A DNA stretch of 64,000 nt from Allocoleopsis franciscana PCC 7113 (GTDB lineage: Bacteria; Cyanobacteriota; Cyanobacteriia; Cyanobacteriales; Coleofasciculaceae), in contig NC_019738.1 of NCBI RefSeq assembly GCF_000317515.1, positions 5,978,001-6,042,000 on the forward strand, written 5' to 3'. Shown here piece by piece: positions 34,908 through 45,659 of this stretch (the stretch's first letter is position 1; each line of letters opens with the position of its first letter). The notes under the pieces are model-generated. The model was not told where the DNA came from and made no database searches. It saw nothing but the letters and a program-made list of their open reading frames with translations. The position numbers and the translations under genes were made by a program.

Positions 34908-36464
34908 CTACTTAAGGCGATTGGCTAATCCTACAGCTTGAATCAGCACCGTTTGAGGTCTAAAACCTAAAAGTAAATCATTCTTGCGAACCCGATTGAA
35001 CGATAAGCCAAACGCTAACTTAACTTCACGCCAAGCATGAATCAACGGCTGAGAGCGATGTTCCCGGACAAACACCAACGGCAACAAGGCAAGCAATCGT
35101 AAAACCGCAGAAAGAGCAAATAAGCCAGCTAAGCCACCTAGACTCGGTATTTGAGCGAGAAACCCTCCGGCTGTGGTTCCCAGTGCTCCACTCACCCCCG
35201 TAATAGCAGCCGCGATCGCAAAATAACCGGCTTGATTGCGTAAAGGTGCCACACTCATCTGCATATTGTGCATACTCAGATCGATCGCCGCCCAAGTACT
35301 CCCTCGCAGCACATGAATCAGGGGCAACCCAATCCACACAGAAGCAGGGTTCGCTCCCGTCGCCAGCCAGAAAATAGGCGTCACTGCCACCAAAATTCCC
35401 ACTGAGAGTAAAATCGGTCGATTCCCAATCCGATCCGCCAACTTTCCCCATACCATCAGCATCAGCAGGTTCGCGCCAGCCGTTAAGCTGCTGTAAAGCG
35501 TGACTAAGCTGACATCCAGATGCAAATTATCCAACATATACAAGGAATAAAACGGCGTGCTGAGGTTAACCGCAAACGTCCAAGTCCCGAAGTAGAGCAG
35601 AAATATCAAGAAGTTGGTATCCTTAAACCACCGAGTGGCTAGCTCATTGGAGTCACCACGAGAGACACATGACGACTCTGGAATCGGGGCTTGAGGATTC
35701 ACATCCCTCATAAACCACTGAAAGACCAAACTGAGCAGACCGGCGACAATGCCTAAAGATAAAACAATGCCGTAACCTTGAATCGCCCCACCTTTCCAGC
35801 TAGATACTCCCCATCCCATTAAGGGCACGCAGATCAGATTCATTAAATTGGCGGCACTATTGCGAACGCCAAAATATCGCCCCCGTAACTGCCGAGGCAC
35901 CAACGCCGCCATCCAACTAAACCAAGACGCACTGCCGAGTGAACCCAAGACATGGGTGACAAAAACAACTCCTAATGTCCAGATTAGAAGTTGGTGGTGT
36001 TCGCTGGGAGAATCATTCACGCCTGCCATTAATACCAACAGAATCACCCACAACAACCGCGACGACCCAAAAATAAAAAGACTGTACCAGTGACGACTCG
36101 TAGTGCGATCGCCCAAATAGGCTCCTAGGGGTTGGAGCAAGTTAACAAACATGGGAATTGACGAGAGTAAGCCAATTTCCACACTCGTTGCACCCAGTTC
36201 CAGTAAAAAGTTCGTTAGCAGCACACCCGTCGTGACGCTGCCAAAAAATGTAGCAAATACTCCATCTAAAGTCGATGCTCGGAGCGTTGTCCGAACCGAT
36301 TTCTTCGGAATCGCCAGAGGAGGTGTGGGCAAGAGTACTTCTGATAAGGCTCTGTTATCTGAAATGTCTATGGCTGAAAGCGGGCTTATCTCTTTTAGGG
36401 TGCAATCGGCGGTGTTTCTAACCATGCTGGGTAATTGACCGGCTAAAGCTCTCGGCGTGTACAA
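34908..36464 (-). CDS. MFS transporter
   Basis: The 518-residue protein has about 12 predicted helices and the MFS loop segments GVLLTNFLLELGATSVEIGLL and WGKLADRIGNRPILLSVG (the loop 2/3-like D-R-x-G-x-R/K motif). The first 60 residues are hydrophilic and probably cytoplasmic. An in-frame ATG at 36425 (MVRNTADC) is a possible shorter start. I cannot name the substrate. It is monocistronic and on the same strand as the NACHT block upstream. Confidence 0.88.
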   Translation of the reverse strand: MYTPRALAGQLPSMVRNTADCTLKEISPLSAIDISDNRALSEVLLPTPPLAIPKKSVRTTLRASTLDGVFATFFGSVTTGVLLTNFLLELGATSVEIGLLSSIPMFVNLLQPLGAYLGDRTTSRHWYSLFIFGSSRLLWVILLVLMAGVNDSPSEHHQLLIWTLGVVFVTHVLGSLGSASWFSWMAALVPRQLRGRYFGVRNSAANLMNLICVPLMGWGVSSWKGGAIQGYGIVLSLGIVAGLLSLVFQWFMRDVNPQAPIPESSCVSRGDSNELATRWFKDTNFLIFLLYFGTWTFAVNLSTPFYSLYMLDNLHLDVSLVTLYSSLTAGANLLMLMVWGKLADRIGNRPILLSVGILVAVTPIFWLATGANPASVWIGLPLIHVLRGSTWAAIDLSMHNMQMSVAPLRNQAGYFAIAAAITGVSGALGTTAGGFLAQIPSLGGLAGLFALSAVLRLLALLPLVFVREHRSQPLIHAWREVKLAFGLSFNRVRKNDLLLGFRPQTVLIQAVGLANRLK

Positions 36465-36831
36465 AAGAAATCCTTTTGAACGATAGGGGGTGGATTGCTA
36501 GGGAAGCATCGTTCAAGGGAAAGATCTATTTCTCAACACTTTGCAACCTAGAGCAATATTTAGCAAGAAGATTTTGAAACAAGTAAATTAATTTAGTGTT
36601 CTATAAAAATTGCTTAACACACAGCTCAACCGATAGCCTGAGATTGTTGCTCTAAAGATGGGTACGCCAAAAAGTTCTCAAGATTGATATCAAATCGGCT
36701 TTAGAGCGATCGCTATACTTCTTTCTATAGCTGTCGCCATAAAGTTTAGGACTTTCTTTAACGGACGAGAGCGACCACTCACCAGTAATAAACCTTCTGC
36801 CCTCTGCCCTCTGCCCTTTGCCTTCTCCTAT
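36465..36831. other. intergenic region with dispersed repeat
   Basis: About 370 bp between divergent MFS and cbiD genes. The repeat at 36726-36826 fills the right part. I looked for a cobalamin riboswitch before cbiD and saw no clear conserved core. Confidence 0.5.
36726..36826. repeat. dispersed intergenic repeat, copy 2
   Basis: It starts TATAGCTGTCGCCATAA and contains GGACTTTCTTTAAC, then ends in CTTCTGCCCTCTGCCC units. It matches 15526-15632 over its length and runs right up to the cbiD start at 36832. A tandem TGCCCTC/TTTGCC tract forms its end. Confidence 0.75.
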
Positions 36832-38001
36832 ATGACAACTTCCCCACCTCGTGCTGGATACACCTTACCCGTTTTTGCTTGTGCTGCTGCTCTTGCCGCA
36901 TTGCATCGGTTACGTCAACGGCAACCTCTAAATACAGTACTTGTGGATTTAATTGACCCCTCTGAAACAATAGAAATTCCGATTGAGCAAGTGGCGGAAA
37001 TTCGAGCAGGAATGGCGCTAGCGATCGCACGTTCCCAACCGGGTGATAACCTGGATCTCACCCGCAATACCCCAATTTGGACCGTAGTCGAATGGGGAAG
37101 AGTAGAGCAAACTGAACCGATTTGGTTAGTCGGTGGTGAGGGAATAGGACGACAGTTGAACGCTGGAGGGAAAGCGGCAATCTATGCTTATGCCGAGCGA
37201 TTATTCCAAGACAATCTGAGGCGGCAACTGGCACCGGAGGAAAAAATTCAGGTGACAATTATCCTACCGGAGGGGCGTCAACTGGCGGAACGTACCTCGA
37301 ATGCAGCCTTTGGAGTTGTCGAAGGACTCTCCCTGCTGGGGACGACTGGCATTTCCCAACCCCTAAGTGCTCCGGGACAATTGGAAGCATTCCGCGAGGA
37401 ATTACAACACAAAGCCAGTCAAATCAAGAATCAGCAACAACCTGCCAATGACCGATTACCCATTACCCATTACCCAACCTTAGTATTCTGTGTGGGGGAA
37501 AATGGCTTAGATTTAGCGCAACAGTTGGGTATTAATCGAGAACAACTGATGAAAACTGCCAATTGGCTGGGGCCAATGTTGGTGGAAGCCGGGTTGCAGC
37601 AAGTCCCTGCCATTTTGTTGTTTGGCTACCACGGCAAGCTGATTAAACTGGCGGGTGGGATTTTTCACACTCACCATCACCTTGCTGATGGACGGCTAGA
37701 AATTCTCACGGCTCACTGCGCTAAGCTAGGTCTACCCCCATCAGTGTTACAGGAGGTTTTTGCTAGTACAACAGCGGAAGCGGCGCTGAAGTATCTGCGG
37801 AAATGGGATGCTAGAAGCGGCAGCCATTGGGTGGAGCAGGTTTACAGCTCAATTGCCTCTACCATTGATGCTCGCTCCCAAGACTATATCCGCAAGCACA
37901 GTGAACAAAACGTTCATGTCGGTTGTGTGCTGTTTGATCGCGATCGCCAAATTATCGCTTGTAGCGAAACAGGTACCGCGTTATTATCGCAATTATGCTA
38001 A
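36832..38001 (+). CDS. cbiD: cobalt-precorrin-5B C1-methyltransferase
   Basis: The 389-residue protein belongs to the CbiD family of the anaerobic cobalamin pathway: it starts SPPRAGYTLPVFACAAALAAL, then shows LGTTGISQPLSAPG, a glycine-rich VGENGLDLAQQLG, and FGYHGKLIKLAGGIFHTHHHLADGR with conserved histidines. The start methionine is MTTSPPRAGY. The family length is about 360-390. A heptamer repeat TTACCCA x3 (37456-37476) lies in frame in a divergent surface loop (PANDRLPITHYPT). No neighbouring cob/cbi gene is seen. Confidence 0.93.
   Translation: MTTSPPRAGYTLPVFACAAALAALHRLRQRQPLNTVLVDLIDPSETIEIPIEQVAEIRAGMALAIARSQPGDNLDLTRNTPIWTVVEWGRVEQTEPIWLVGGEGIGRQLNAGGKAAIYAYAERLFQDNLRRQLAPEEKIQVTIILPEGRQLAERTSNAAFGVVEGLSLLGTTGISQPLSAPGQLEAFREELQHKASQIKNQQQPANDRLPITHYPTLVFCVGENGLDLAQQLGINREQLMKTANWLGPMLVEAGLQQVPAILLFGYHGKLIKLAGGIFHTHHHLADGRLEILTAHCAKLGLPPSVLQEVFASTTAEAALKYLRKWDARSGSHWVEQVYSSIASTIDARSQDYIRKHSEQNVHVGCVLFDRDRQIIACSETGTALLSQLC
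37456..37476. repeat. TTACCCA heptamer tandem repeat in cbiD
   Basis: Three perfect TTACCCA units. The inverse form TGGGTAA recurs at 59274-59296. Heptanucleotide short tandem repeats are a known cyanobacterial feature. Confidence 0.85.
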
Positions 38002-38132
38002 CTTTGTATGAATCTTTACAGACTTAAACGATAGAAACTCTAGGGTTTCAATTAATCTGTTTACCGCAATATACGTTCGCTGCTCATTAGAAGGCTTTGG
38101 CAGCGAATTGTTTGCACAATTACACAATTTCT

Positions 38133-39776
<1,644 letters not shown>

Positions 39777-39810
39777 AAATCTGTAGGACTGCTTTTAGAT
39801 TGATCTCATT

Positions 39811-39846
39811 AAACCCGCTCTCACCCCTGAGTAGGGCGGGGTTTTT
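39811..39846 (+). terminator. rho-independent terminator after guaA
   Basis: AAACCC plus GCTCT on the left pairs with AGGGC and GGGTTT on the right (one bulged G), followed by a short T run. It lies 35 bp past the guaA stop. Confidence 0.75.
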
Positions 39847-40020
39847 GAGCGGTGGTAGCAACCCACCCGAACAAAACTCATGGAACAGGCTACACGCACG
39901 TTCAGGAAAATGGTGTATTGAGACAAAAATAGCGTAAGTCCTGAACAAACTCCCCGAAAAAGTCAGAGCAAGCCATACACTCATGGCATTATACAAAATC
40001 ACAGACAAGGGGAAGTAATC

Positions 40021-40749
40021 ATGAATATAGACGAACTCCTAAGACAATATGCCGCCGCAGAACGAAATTTTGCCAATGTCGAGTTAACGGCGGTGGATTT
40101 GCGAGAAGCCAACTTAGTGGGTGCCAATCTCAGTGGTGCAAATTTGAGTCAGACGGATTTGCGAGAAGCAAGGCTAGGGCAAGTCAACCTGACTCACGCT
40201 AATCTTAGTGGTGCTAATCTGAGTGAAACCATTCTCTGGGGTACAGACTTCAGTGACGCCAACTTACGCCAAGTGGAGTTGCGAGAGGCAGATTTGAGTG
40301 GCGCGAAGTTAATCCAAGCTGATTTAGAAGCAACCACCTTGACGAAGGCATGTCTGCGGGGAGCCAATTTGAGTCGTGCTAATCTTTCCCAGGCCATACT
40401 ATTTGAAGCCGATTTACGTCCTAGCTCAGATCAACAGACTGATTTGGGATATGCGAATTTGAGCGGGGCAAATTTGAGTTATGCCAACCTGAGTGGAGCG
40501 TTATTGCACGGAGCAAAACTAGATGGTGCTAAACTTTGCAGAGCCAATTTAGGCGTTCGCAGCTCCGATCAATCCTACCAGACTAACCTGAGTGAGGCTA
40601 GTTTAGAGGGAGCCGATTTGAGCTTTGCCGATTTGAGTGGGGTCAATTTGTTTAAAGCCAATCTGCGGAACGCTGACCTCACCCAAACTAACCTCAAGAA
40701 TGCCAACCTGCAAGGGGCTATTATGCCCGATGGCAGTATTCACGATTAG
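40021..40749 (+). CDS. pentapeptide-repeat protein
   Basis: The 242-residue protein is built almost entirely of tandem A(N/D)LxxA pentapeptides (for example ANLSGANLSQTDLREARLG, ANLSYANLSGALLHG), which fold into a right-handed square beta-helix. There are two short breaks (RPSSDQQTDLGY at about 140, GVRSSDQSYQTNLSE at about 180) where loops leave the helix. No signal peptide is present, so it is cytoplasmic or lumenal only by an unknown route. The function of most such proteins is not known. ttcA follows 55 bp downstream. Confidence 0.92.
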   Translation: MNIDELLRQYAAAERNFANVELTAVDLREANLVGANLSGANLSQTDLREARLGQVNLTHANLSGANLSETILWGTDFSDANLRQVELREADLSGAKLIQADLEATTLTKACLRGANLSRANLSQAILFEADLRPSSDQQTDLGYANLSGANLSYANLSGALLHGAKLDGAKLCRANLGVRSSDQSYQTNLSEASLEGADLSFADLSGVNLFKANLRNADLTQTNLKNANLQGAIMPDGSIHD

Positions 40750-40804
40750 GCGAAGAAGTCTACACCGTTCAGAAAATGTCTTTTAATCGGCTTCGGGGGT
40801 CAAT

Positions 40805-41614
40805 ATGGACACAATTAAGGTTCGCCACTCCAAAACCCTCAAAAAGTTGCAAACTCACCTACGCCGTTTAGTTGGTCAAGCCATCCACGATTACAACATG
40901 ATTGCGGATGGCGATCGCATCATGGTATGTCTGTCGGGTGGCAAGGATTCCCACACCTTACTCGACCTCTTGCTGCTCCTCCAGCGTAAAGCCCCCGTCA
41001 AGTTCGATATCTTAGCGGTGAACTTAGACCAGAAACAGCCTGGTTTTCCAGCGCATGTGCTACCAGAGTATTTAGAATCTCTTGGCGTATCGTATCGAAT
41101 TATTGAAGAAGATACTTTCAGCATTGTGCAACGGGTGATTCCTGAAGGAAAGACCATGTGCGGTTTATGTTCGCGCTTGCGTCGTGGCATTCTCTATCGC
41201 GTAGCCAGTGAAGAGGGGGCAACCAAAATTGCCCTCGGTCACCATCGGAATGATATTGTAGAAACCTTATTTCTCAATATGTTCTATGGCGGACAACTGA
41301 AAGCCATGCCACCCAAACTCTTAAGTGATGACGGCAAGCATGTGGTTATCCGACCGTTGGCTTATTGCTCGGAGCAAGACATTGGGGATTATGCCGCCGC
41401 TAAACAGTTTCCCATTATTCCGTGTAAACTTTGCGGCTCTCAGGAGAACTTGCAGCGAGTCCAAATTAAGCAGTTATTGCAACGTTGGGAAGAAGAATAT
41501 CCAGGACGAACGGAGAGTTTATTCCATAGTATTCAGAATGTTACGCCTTCTCACCTTGCTGATACTCAGCTCTTTGATTTTGCTAATTTAAATGTTCAGG
41601 GTTGTGATGACTGA
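40805..41614 (+). CDS. ttcA: tRNA 2-thiocytidine synthetase TtcA-like ATP-PPase
   Basis: The 269-residue protein carries the PP-loop SGGKDS at 44-49, which activates the target base, and two CxxC pairs (C119/C122 in [12 protein letters not shown] and C207/C210 in PCKLCGSQ) that ligate an Fe-S cluster in Ttc[20 protein letters not shown] and [16 protein letters not shown] are hallmarks. TtcA makes 2-thiocytidine at tRNA position 32. The length is slightly shorter than E. coli TtcA (311 residues), mainly at the C terminus. Confidence 0.92.
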   Translation: MDTIKVRHSKTLKKLQTHLRRLVGQAIHDYNMIADGDRIMVCLSGGKDSHTLLDLLLLLQRKAPVKFDILAVNLDQKQPGFPAHVLPEYLESLGVSYRIIEEDTFSIVQRVIPEGKTMCGLCSRLRRGILYRVASEEGATKIALGHHRNDIVETLFLNMFYGGQLKAMPPKLLSDDGKHVVIRPLAYCSEQDIGDYAAAKQFPIIPCKLCGSQENLQRVQIKQLLQRWEEEYPGRTESLFHSIQNVTPSHLADTQLFDFANLNVQGCDD

Positions 41615-41625
41615 AAATTGGGAAT

Positions 41626-41997
41626 TTAGGTAAGGTCAAGAGCATTTTGCTTTAATTGAGCCAAAGAAACATATTCCAAGGCTAATGCATGGGTGGCTGA
41701 CAAAACGACGGGTGGAGCAACGCCAGCATCCAAAGCTTCCTTCCAGCGTGAGGCGCACAAACACCAGCGATCGCCGGGTTTCAAACCGGGGAAATTAAAG
41801 GCTGGCACTGGCGTACTCAAGTCATTTCCGCTGGATTGCGTGAAGGCTAGGAATTCTTCTGTCATTTGGGCACAGACGATGTGTGCGCCGATGTCACCCG
41901 CTCCCGTGCTGCATTTTCCATCGCGGTAAAATCCGGTCATCGGGGATGTACAGCAACTTTTTAGTTCTTCCCCAAGGACGTTTCTAGCATTAGTCAT
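41626..41997 (-). CDS. DUF2237 family protein
   Basis: The 123-residue protein has the family elements NVLGEELKSCCTSPMTGFYRDG, then CAQMTEEFLAFTQSSGNDL, GLKPGDRWCLCASRWKEAL and TLALEYVS-like ALALEYVSL. Conserved cysteines C15/C16 and the CLCASRW segment suggest metal or redox binding. Function is not established. It is convergent with ttcA (11 bp between stops), and an ArsC-like gene lies upstream on the same strand. Confidence 0.9.
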   Translation of the reverse strand: MTNARNVLGEELKSCCTSPMTGFYRDGKCSTGAGDIGAHIVCAQMTEEFLAFTQSSGNDLSTPVPAFNFPGLKPGDRWCLCASRWKEALDAGVAPPVVLSATHALALEYVSLAQLKQNALDLT

Positions 41998-42041
41998 AAC
42001 AACAGCTTCTCTGCAAAATACTCTCCATAAAATGATGCCAC

Positions 42042-42407
42042 CTAATTTCGAGATACTCCCAATTTTTCGCGCATCACATCCTCTTTCTCTCTAAACCCAA
42101 CAAACACCGCCGTTCCATCCTTGACAAAAAGCGGTCGCTTGAGCAACATCGCATCCTGAGCAAACGCCTCAATCCACTGCTCATCTGTCCAAGCGTTCTT
42201 CTTGTCACCCAACGCCCGATAAGACTGTCCGGAGGTGTTCCGCATCGGTTTAGCTCCCAAAACTTCCACCCAACGTTGAATCATCTCACGGGTTGGTGGC
42301 TTTTCCTTGGTATTAATGAACTCATACGCAATAGCATTATCTTCGAGCCACGTAAACGCCTTCTTACAGGTTCCGCAGTTGGGTATTCCGTAGACTTGGA
42401 TAGACAT
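42042..42407 (-). CDS. ArsC/Spx/YffB-family thioredoxin-fold protein
   Basis: The 121-residue protein has the thioredoxin-like start VYGIPNCGTCKKAFTWLED with a CxxC pair (C10, C13) and the family's later RNTSGQSYRALGDKK and LLKRPLFVKDG segments. ArsC-type arsenate reductases use the first Cys; Spx-like members bind RNA polymerase in Firmicutes. Cyanobacteria use other arsenate reductases too, so the role here is open. The gene lies 44 bp upstream of the DUF2237 gene and the two may be co-transcribed. Confidence 0.88.
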   Translation of the reverse strand: MSIQVYGIPNCGTCKKAFTWLEDNAIAYEFINTKEKPPTREMIQRWVEVLGAKPMRNTSGQSYRALGDKKNAWTDEQWIEAFAQDAMLLKRPLFVKDGTAVFVGFREKEDVMREKLGVSRN

Positions 42408-42900
42408 CAGGCTGGTTAATTAATCACAACGGCTATGCTATGCACCAATATTTTCCTACTATTTCACCCTAAGTAGTGCCCACCCTTTCCAGAAACACGA
42501 GGGGGGAGTATTGACCTTACGGTCTTTGATTTTCAATGACTCTATCGCTATTAAAAGTTATATGCCCTGTTTGAGGCCGTCACAGGTTACAGAGCAGACG
42601 TAGGGGCTTCATCAGTTAAAGCTTAGAGCAAGATAGCGTAACGTTTTGTTAGGCTGCCGCATCAGAGGCGACACTGAGTAAAAAATATTAACCATTTAAT
42701 AGCCAAATAGCGATTAAACATTGTATAGTTTTTTCACGGCGATTTGTCCTGTTGGGGTTGCAGTGGAAGCAAGACACGCTGGCGGTACAGATGCAACCTT
42801 TTTTCACGAAGTAAAAACGTCCCCATCAGGTTAAATTTTAAATTTTCGTCAAACAACAAACTCAAACAATTGTCCTTTTGATTTACATAGCCTTGAAATT
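42408..42900. other. intergenic region upstream of hemF
   Basis: About 490 bp between divergent genes. No ORF, RNA gene or terminator is evident. The last 150 bp are AT-rich. Promoters of hemF and of the ArsC-like gene should lie here. Confidence 0.4.
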
Positions 42901-43950
42901 ATGACAACGACTTCGACTCCAAACCTATCTCTCACAAACTTTCTACCACCTGCTGATGCAAAACAGAGAGTTAGCCAGTGGATGCGACAAATCCAAGATA
43001 AAATTTGCCAAGGTCTAGAAGAACTTGATGGTGTCAGCCAGTTTCGCCAAGATGAGTGGCAACGGGAAGAAGGCGGTGGTGGAGGGCGATCGCGCGTTAT
43101 CCGTGATGGGGATGTTTTTGAACAGGGGGGAGTGAACTTCTCGGAAATTTGGGGTTCTCAACTGCCCTCCTCAATTTTGATTCAACGTCCCGAAGCAGCG
43201 GGACATGAATTTTATGTTACAGGCACTTCAATGGTGCTACATCCCCGCAATCCTTACATACCCACCGTTCACCTCAACTATCGCTACTTCGAGGCGGGGC
43301 CGGTTTGGTGGTTTGGCGGAGGTGCTGATTTAACACCTTACTATCCCTTTGCCGAGGATGCTGCCCATTTCCACTCCACCCTGAAACAAGCTTGTGATGC
43401 TCACCATGCCGAATATTACCCAGCGTTTAAGCGTTGGTGTGATGAATATTTCTACTTAAAACATCGCCAAGAAACACGAGGCGTAGGGGGCATCTTTTTC
43501 GATTATCAAGATGGTCGAGATCAACTGTATCGCGGCTTTGATCCCCAAGGACTAGCGGCAGCTTACAGTAATGAACTAGGAAACTTAGCACCACGCAGTT
43601 GGGAAGACTTGTTTGCTTTTGTCCAATCCTGTGGTGATGCCTTTTTACCCGCTTACGTGCCGATCGCACAACGGCGGCGGACGAGGGAATATGGTGAGCG
43701 CGAACGGAATTTCCAGCTCTATCGTCGCGGACGTTATGTGGAATTTAACCTAGTTTATGACCGAGGTACGATTTTTGGACTGCAAACCAACGGACGTACC
43801 GAGTCTATTTTAATGTCCTTACCGCCACTTGTGCGTTGGGAGTATGGCTATCAACCCGAACCCAATACACCGGAAGCTGAGTTGTACGAAACGTTTTTGA
43901 AGCCTCAAGATTGGGCGAGTTGGACTCCAGATTCATCTTCCAAAGGATGA
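42901..43950 (+). CDS. hemF: oxygen-dependent coproporphyrinogen III oxidase
   Basis: The 349-residue aerobic enzyme decarboxylates coproporphyrinogen III to protoporphyrinogen IX for haem and chlorophyll. The family motifs are [40 protein letters not shown] (conserved His and Asp), [19 protein letters not shown] and GIFFDYQDG. The C terminus [20 protein letters not shown] is conserved. The N-terminal 30 residues are divergent. It is one of the enzymes that needs O2, and cyanobacteria often also have hemN. No neighbour is functionally linked. Confidence 0.97.
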   Translation: MTTTSTPNLSLTNFLPPADAKQRVSQWMRQIQDKICQGLEELDGVSQFRQDEWQREEGGGGGRSRVIRDGDVFEQGGVNFSEIWGSQLPSSILIQRPEAAGHEFYVTGTSMVLHPRNPYIPTVHLNYRYFEAGPVWWFGGGADLTPYYPFAEDAAHFHSTLKQACDAHHAEYYPAFKRWCDEYFYLKHRQETRGVGGIFFDYQDGRDQLYRGFDPQGLAAAYSNELGNLAPRSWEDLFAFVQSCGDAFLPAYVPIAQRRRTREYGERERNFQLYRRGRYVEFNLVYDRGTIFGLQTNGRTESILMSLPPLVRWEYGYQPEPNTPEAELYETFLKPQDWASWTPDSSSKG

Positions 43951-43966
43951 AATGAAGTGAGAAGAT

Positions 43967-43996
43967 AAAAAAAAGAGAGCCACCAAGGCGACTCTC
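43967..43996 (-). terminator. minus-strand intrinsic terminator between hemF and the peroxiredoxin gene
   Basis: On the minus strand GAGAG-T-CGCC pairs with GGC/CTCTC (8-9 bp stem, small loop) directly followed by eight T. On the plus strand there is no T-tract. No annotated minus-strand gene lies upstream, so it may end an unannotated small RNA (see next entry). Confidence 0.65.
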
Positions 43997-44066
43997 CCGA
44001 TCATCAGGGTGCATCTACTAGTCTTATTATGGTCTTTGGGGGTGAGGGGTGTCACCCCCTGTCAGT
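43967..44066 (-). ncRNA. candidate small RNA, about 100 nt
   Basis: On the minus strand a hairpin GGGGGTG...CACCCCC (44038-44059) is followed by about 40 unpaired bases and then the intrinsic terminator at 43967-43996. A TAAAGAT sequence near 44070-44080 could be its -10 box. No ORF of size fits. This is a structure-based guess: hairpin, spacer, terminator, with no other minus-strand gene nearby. It would run antisense to the space between hemF and the peroxiredoxin gene. Confidence 0.4.
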
Positions 44067-44178
44067 TATCTTTAACAAAACTTAAAATAGCGGGTCTAGT
44101 AGCTGTGGGTCAGTCCTGTTCTAATGATTGAGTCGAAAGATTGTAAACTTATGTTAAGTTCCTAACTTACATTTGGTT

Positions 44179-44736
44179 ATGATTTCTCGTCGCACTGTTG
44201 TGAGTATTCTCTTGGCGAGTTGCCTTACCCTCCTAATGGGGTTGAATTTCACGCCGACTGCCCAAGCCCTCGGCGGTAAGCTACCTGCCATCAATGAACC
44301 TGCACCAGAGTTTACACTGCCCACAAATACGGGCGATGGTAACGTGTCACTGTCTGACTATCGCGGCAAGTGGGTTGTTCTCTATTTTTACCCTAAAGAT
44401 TTCACCTCTGGTTGCACGTTAGAAGCGCGTCGATTTCAGCAAGATTCGCCCAAATACATGGAAAGAAATGTGCAGATTCTGGGCGTTAGTGCTGACGATG
44501 TGGAGTCTCACGCCGAATTTTGTGATTCCGAGGGTTTGAAATTTCCTCTTCTTGCCGATACCGATGGCGAAGTGAGCAAGGCTTATGGTTCCTGGATGGG
44601 CTTCGTTTCCCTGCGCCATACCTTTATCATTGACCCGAAAGGAACCCTACGCGAGGTATTTTTGGGCGTGAGACCGGCTATTCATAGCACCGAAGTGTTA
44701 GCACGTCTGGATGAGTTGCAAGTGAAATCTTCTTAA
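44179..44736 (+). CDS. exported peroxiredoxin (PrxQ/BCP-like)
   Basis: The 185-residue protein starts at ATG 44179 (MISRRTVVSILL...); TTG at 44173 is less likely. A signal peptide is clear (hydrophobic core VSILLASCLTLLMGL, cleavage near AQA), so it acts in the lumen or periplasm. The peroxidatic Cys79 is in KDFTSGCTLEARRF. The usual resolving Cys five residues later is Arg84; Cys115 (HAEFCDSEG) may resolve instead. It reduces H2O2 or alkyl hydroperoxides with thiol partners. It is preceded by the candidate minus-strand RNA. Confidence 0.93.
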   Translation: MISRRTVVSILLASCLTLLMGLNFTPTAQALGGKLPAINEPAPEFTLPTNTGDGNVSLSDYRGKWVVLYFYPKDFTSGCTLEARRFQQDSPKYMERNVQILGVSADDVESHAEFCDSEGLKFPLLADTDGEVSKAYGSWMGFVSLRHTFIIDPKGTLREVFLGVRPAIHSTEVLARLDELQVKSS

Positions 44737-44744
44737 TGGGTAGA

Positions 44745-45659
44745 CTAAACCACCGCTTTCGTACTAAATCTCCCCAGGTTTTTTAGCGCATCTAAAAAAG
44801 CATAAACCGCTGGAGTGTGAAGGGCATTGGTGAGAACGGCTGTCCCAATAATCCTTTGTAAAGGAATGGGTAGGCTGCATACTTGAATTCCTGGGGGTAA
44901 GGGTTCGGCAGCCAGTCGAGGAAGAATAGCCGCTCCTAAATTTTGCGTCACCATACTGACAATTGTTGAATCTTCCCGAACTTCATAGGCAATTTTTAAC
45001 GGGTATTCTGCCGTCCTCAAATGGTTACGAATTCTGAGCGAGCAACTATTAGTAGCAGGCACAATTAAGGGATAGGCGGCTAACTGCTCCCAAGTAATCT
45101 TAGGGTTTCTAAACCCTGAGTTGGGTGGGAGCAAGGCAACGTAGTCATCTCGTAGCAGTTCCCAAGTTTCAAATTCTTCTCCAGAGGGAAGATAGGTAAA
45201 GCCAATATCAGCATGGCTTTCGCGCAACGATTGTTCCACCCCAGTAAAATCGTCAAACTCAGTAATCGCCACCATAATGGCTGGGAATTGGCGACGGAAC
45301 CGGGCAATTACGCTGGGTAAAATATGGGTTGCCACACTGCGAAAAGCAGCAATTCGCACCTGTCCCCCATGTAAGCCTTTTTCCCGATTGGCTTCTTTGA
45401 TGATTCCTTCTAAAAGTTGCAGGACTTGACGTGACTGAGCAATCACCCGTTCACCGACAGGTGTTGGATGTGCTCCGTGACGCCCTCGCGAGAGCAACAG
45501 TACGCCCAATTCATCTTCTAGGTTGGCGATCGCATGGCTGATGGCTGACTGGGATAAATCCAAGTGTAGAGCAGCCTCACTAAAATTATTGTGGTCTGCT
45601 ACCGCCACTAAGGCACGTAATTGAGAAATTTTTAACTTATAGGGATTGATTCTATCCAT
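44745..45659 (-). CDS. LysR-family transcriptional regulator
   Basis: The 304-residue regulator has a winged-helix at 1-65 (KISQLRALVAVADHNNFSEAALHLDLSQSAISHAIANLE) and a LysR substrate-binding domain (about 90-300). The gene diverges from the EamA transporter gene, with 365 bp between starts, the classical arrangement in which a LysR protein controls the divergent gene. Inducer is unknown. Start ATG 45659 (MDRINPYKLK). Confidence 0.93.
   Translation of the reverse strand: MDRINPYKLKISQLRALVAVADHNNFSEAALHLDLSQSAISHAIANLEDELGVLLLSRGRHGAHPTPVGERVIAQSRQVLQLLEGIIKEANREKGLHGGQVRIAAFRSVATHILPSVIARFRRQFPAIMVAITEFDDFTGVEQSLRESHADIGFTYLPSGEEFETWELLRDDYVALLPPNSGFRNPKITWEQLAAYPLIVPATNSCSLRIRNHLRTAEYPLKIAYEVREDSTIVSMVTQNLGAAILPRLAAEPLPPGIQVCSLPIPLQRIIGTAVLTNALHTPAVYAFLDALKNLGRFSTKAVV

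Noticed and set aside
36465-36831. Cobalamin riboswitch upstream of cbiD
   Set aside because: I searched for the conserved B12-box-like core and saw none; the space is mostly the dispersed repeat.
36779-37030. 83-codon minus-strand frame overlapping the cbiD start
   Set aside because: It is antisense to cbiD and reads repeat DNA at its end.
43805-44014. 69-codon minus-strand frame over the end of hemF
   Set aside because: It is antisense to the conserved hemF C terminus and includes the terminator hairpin.
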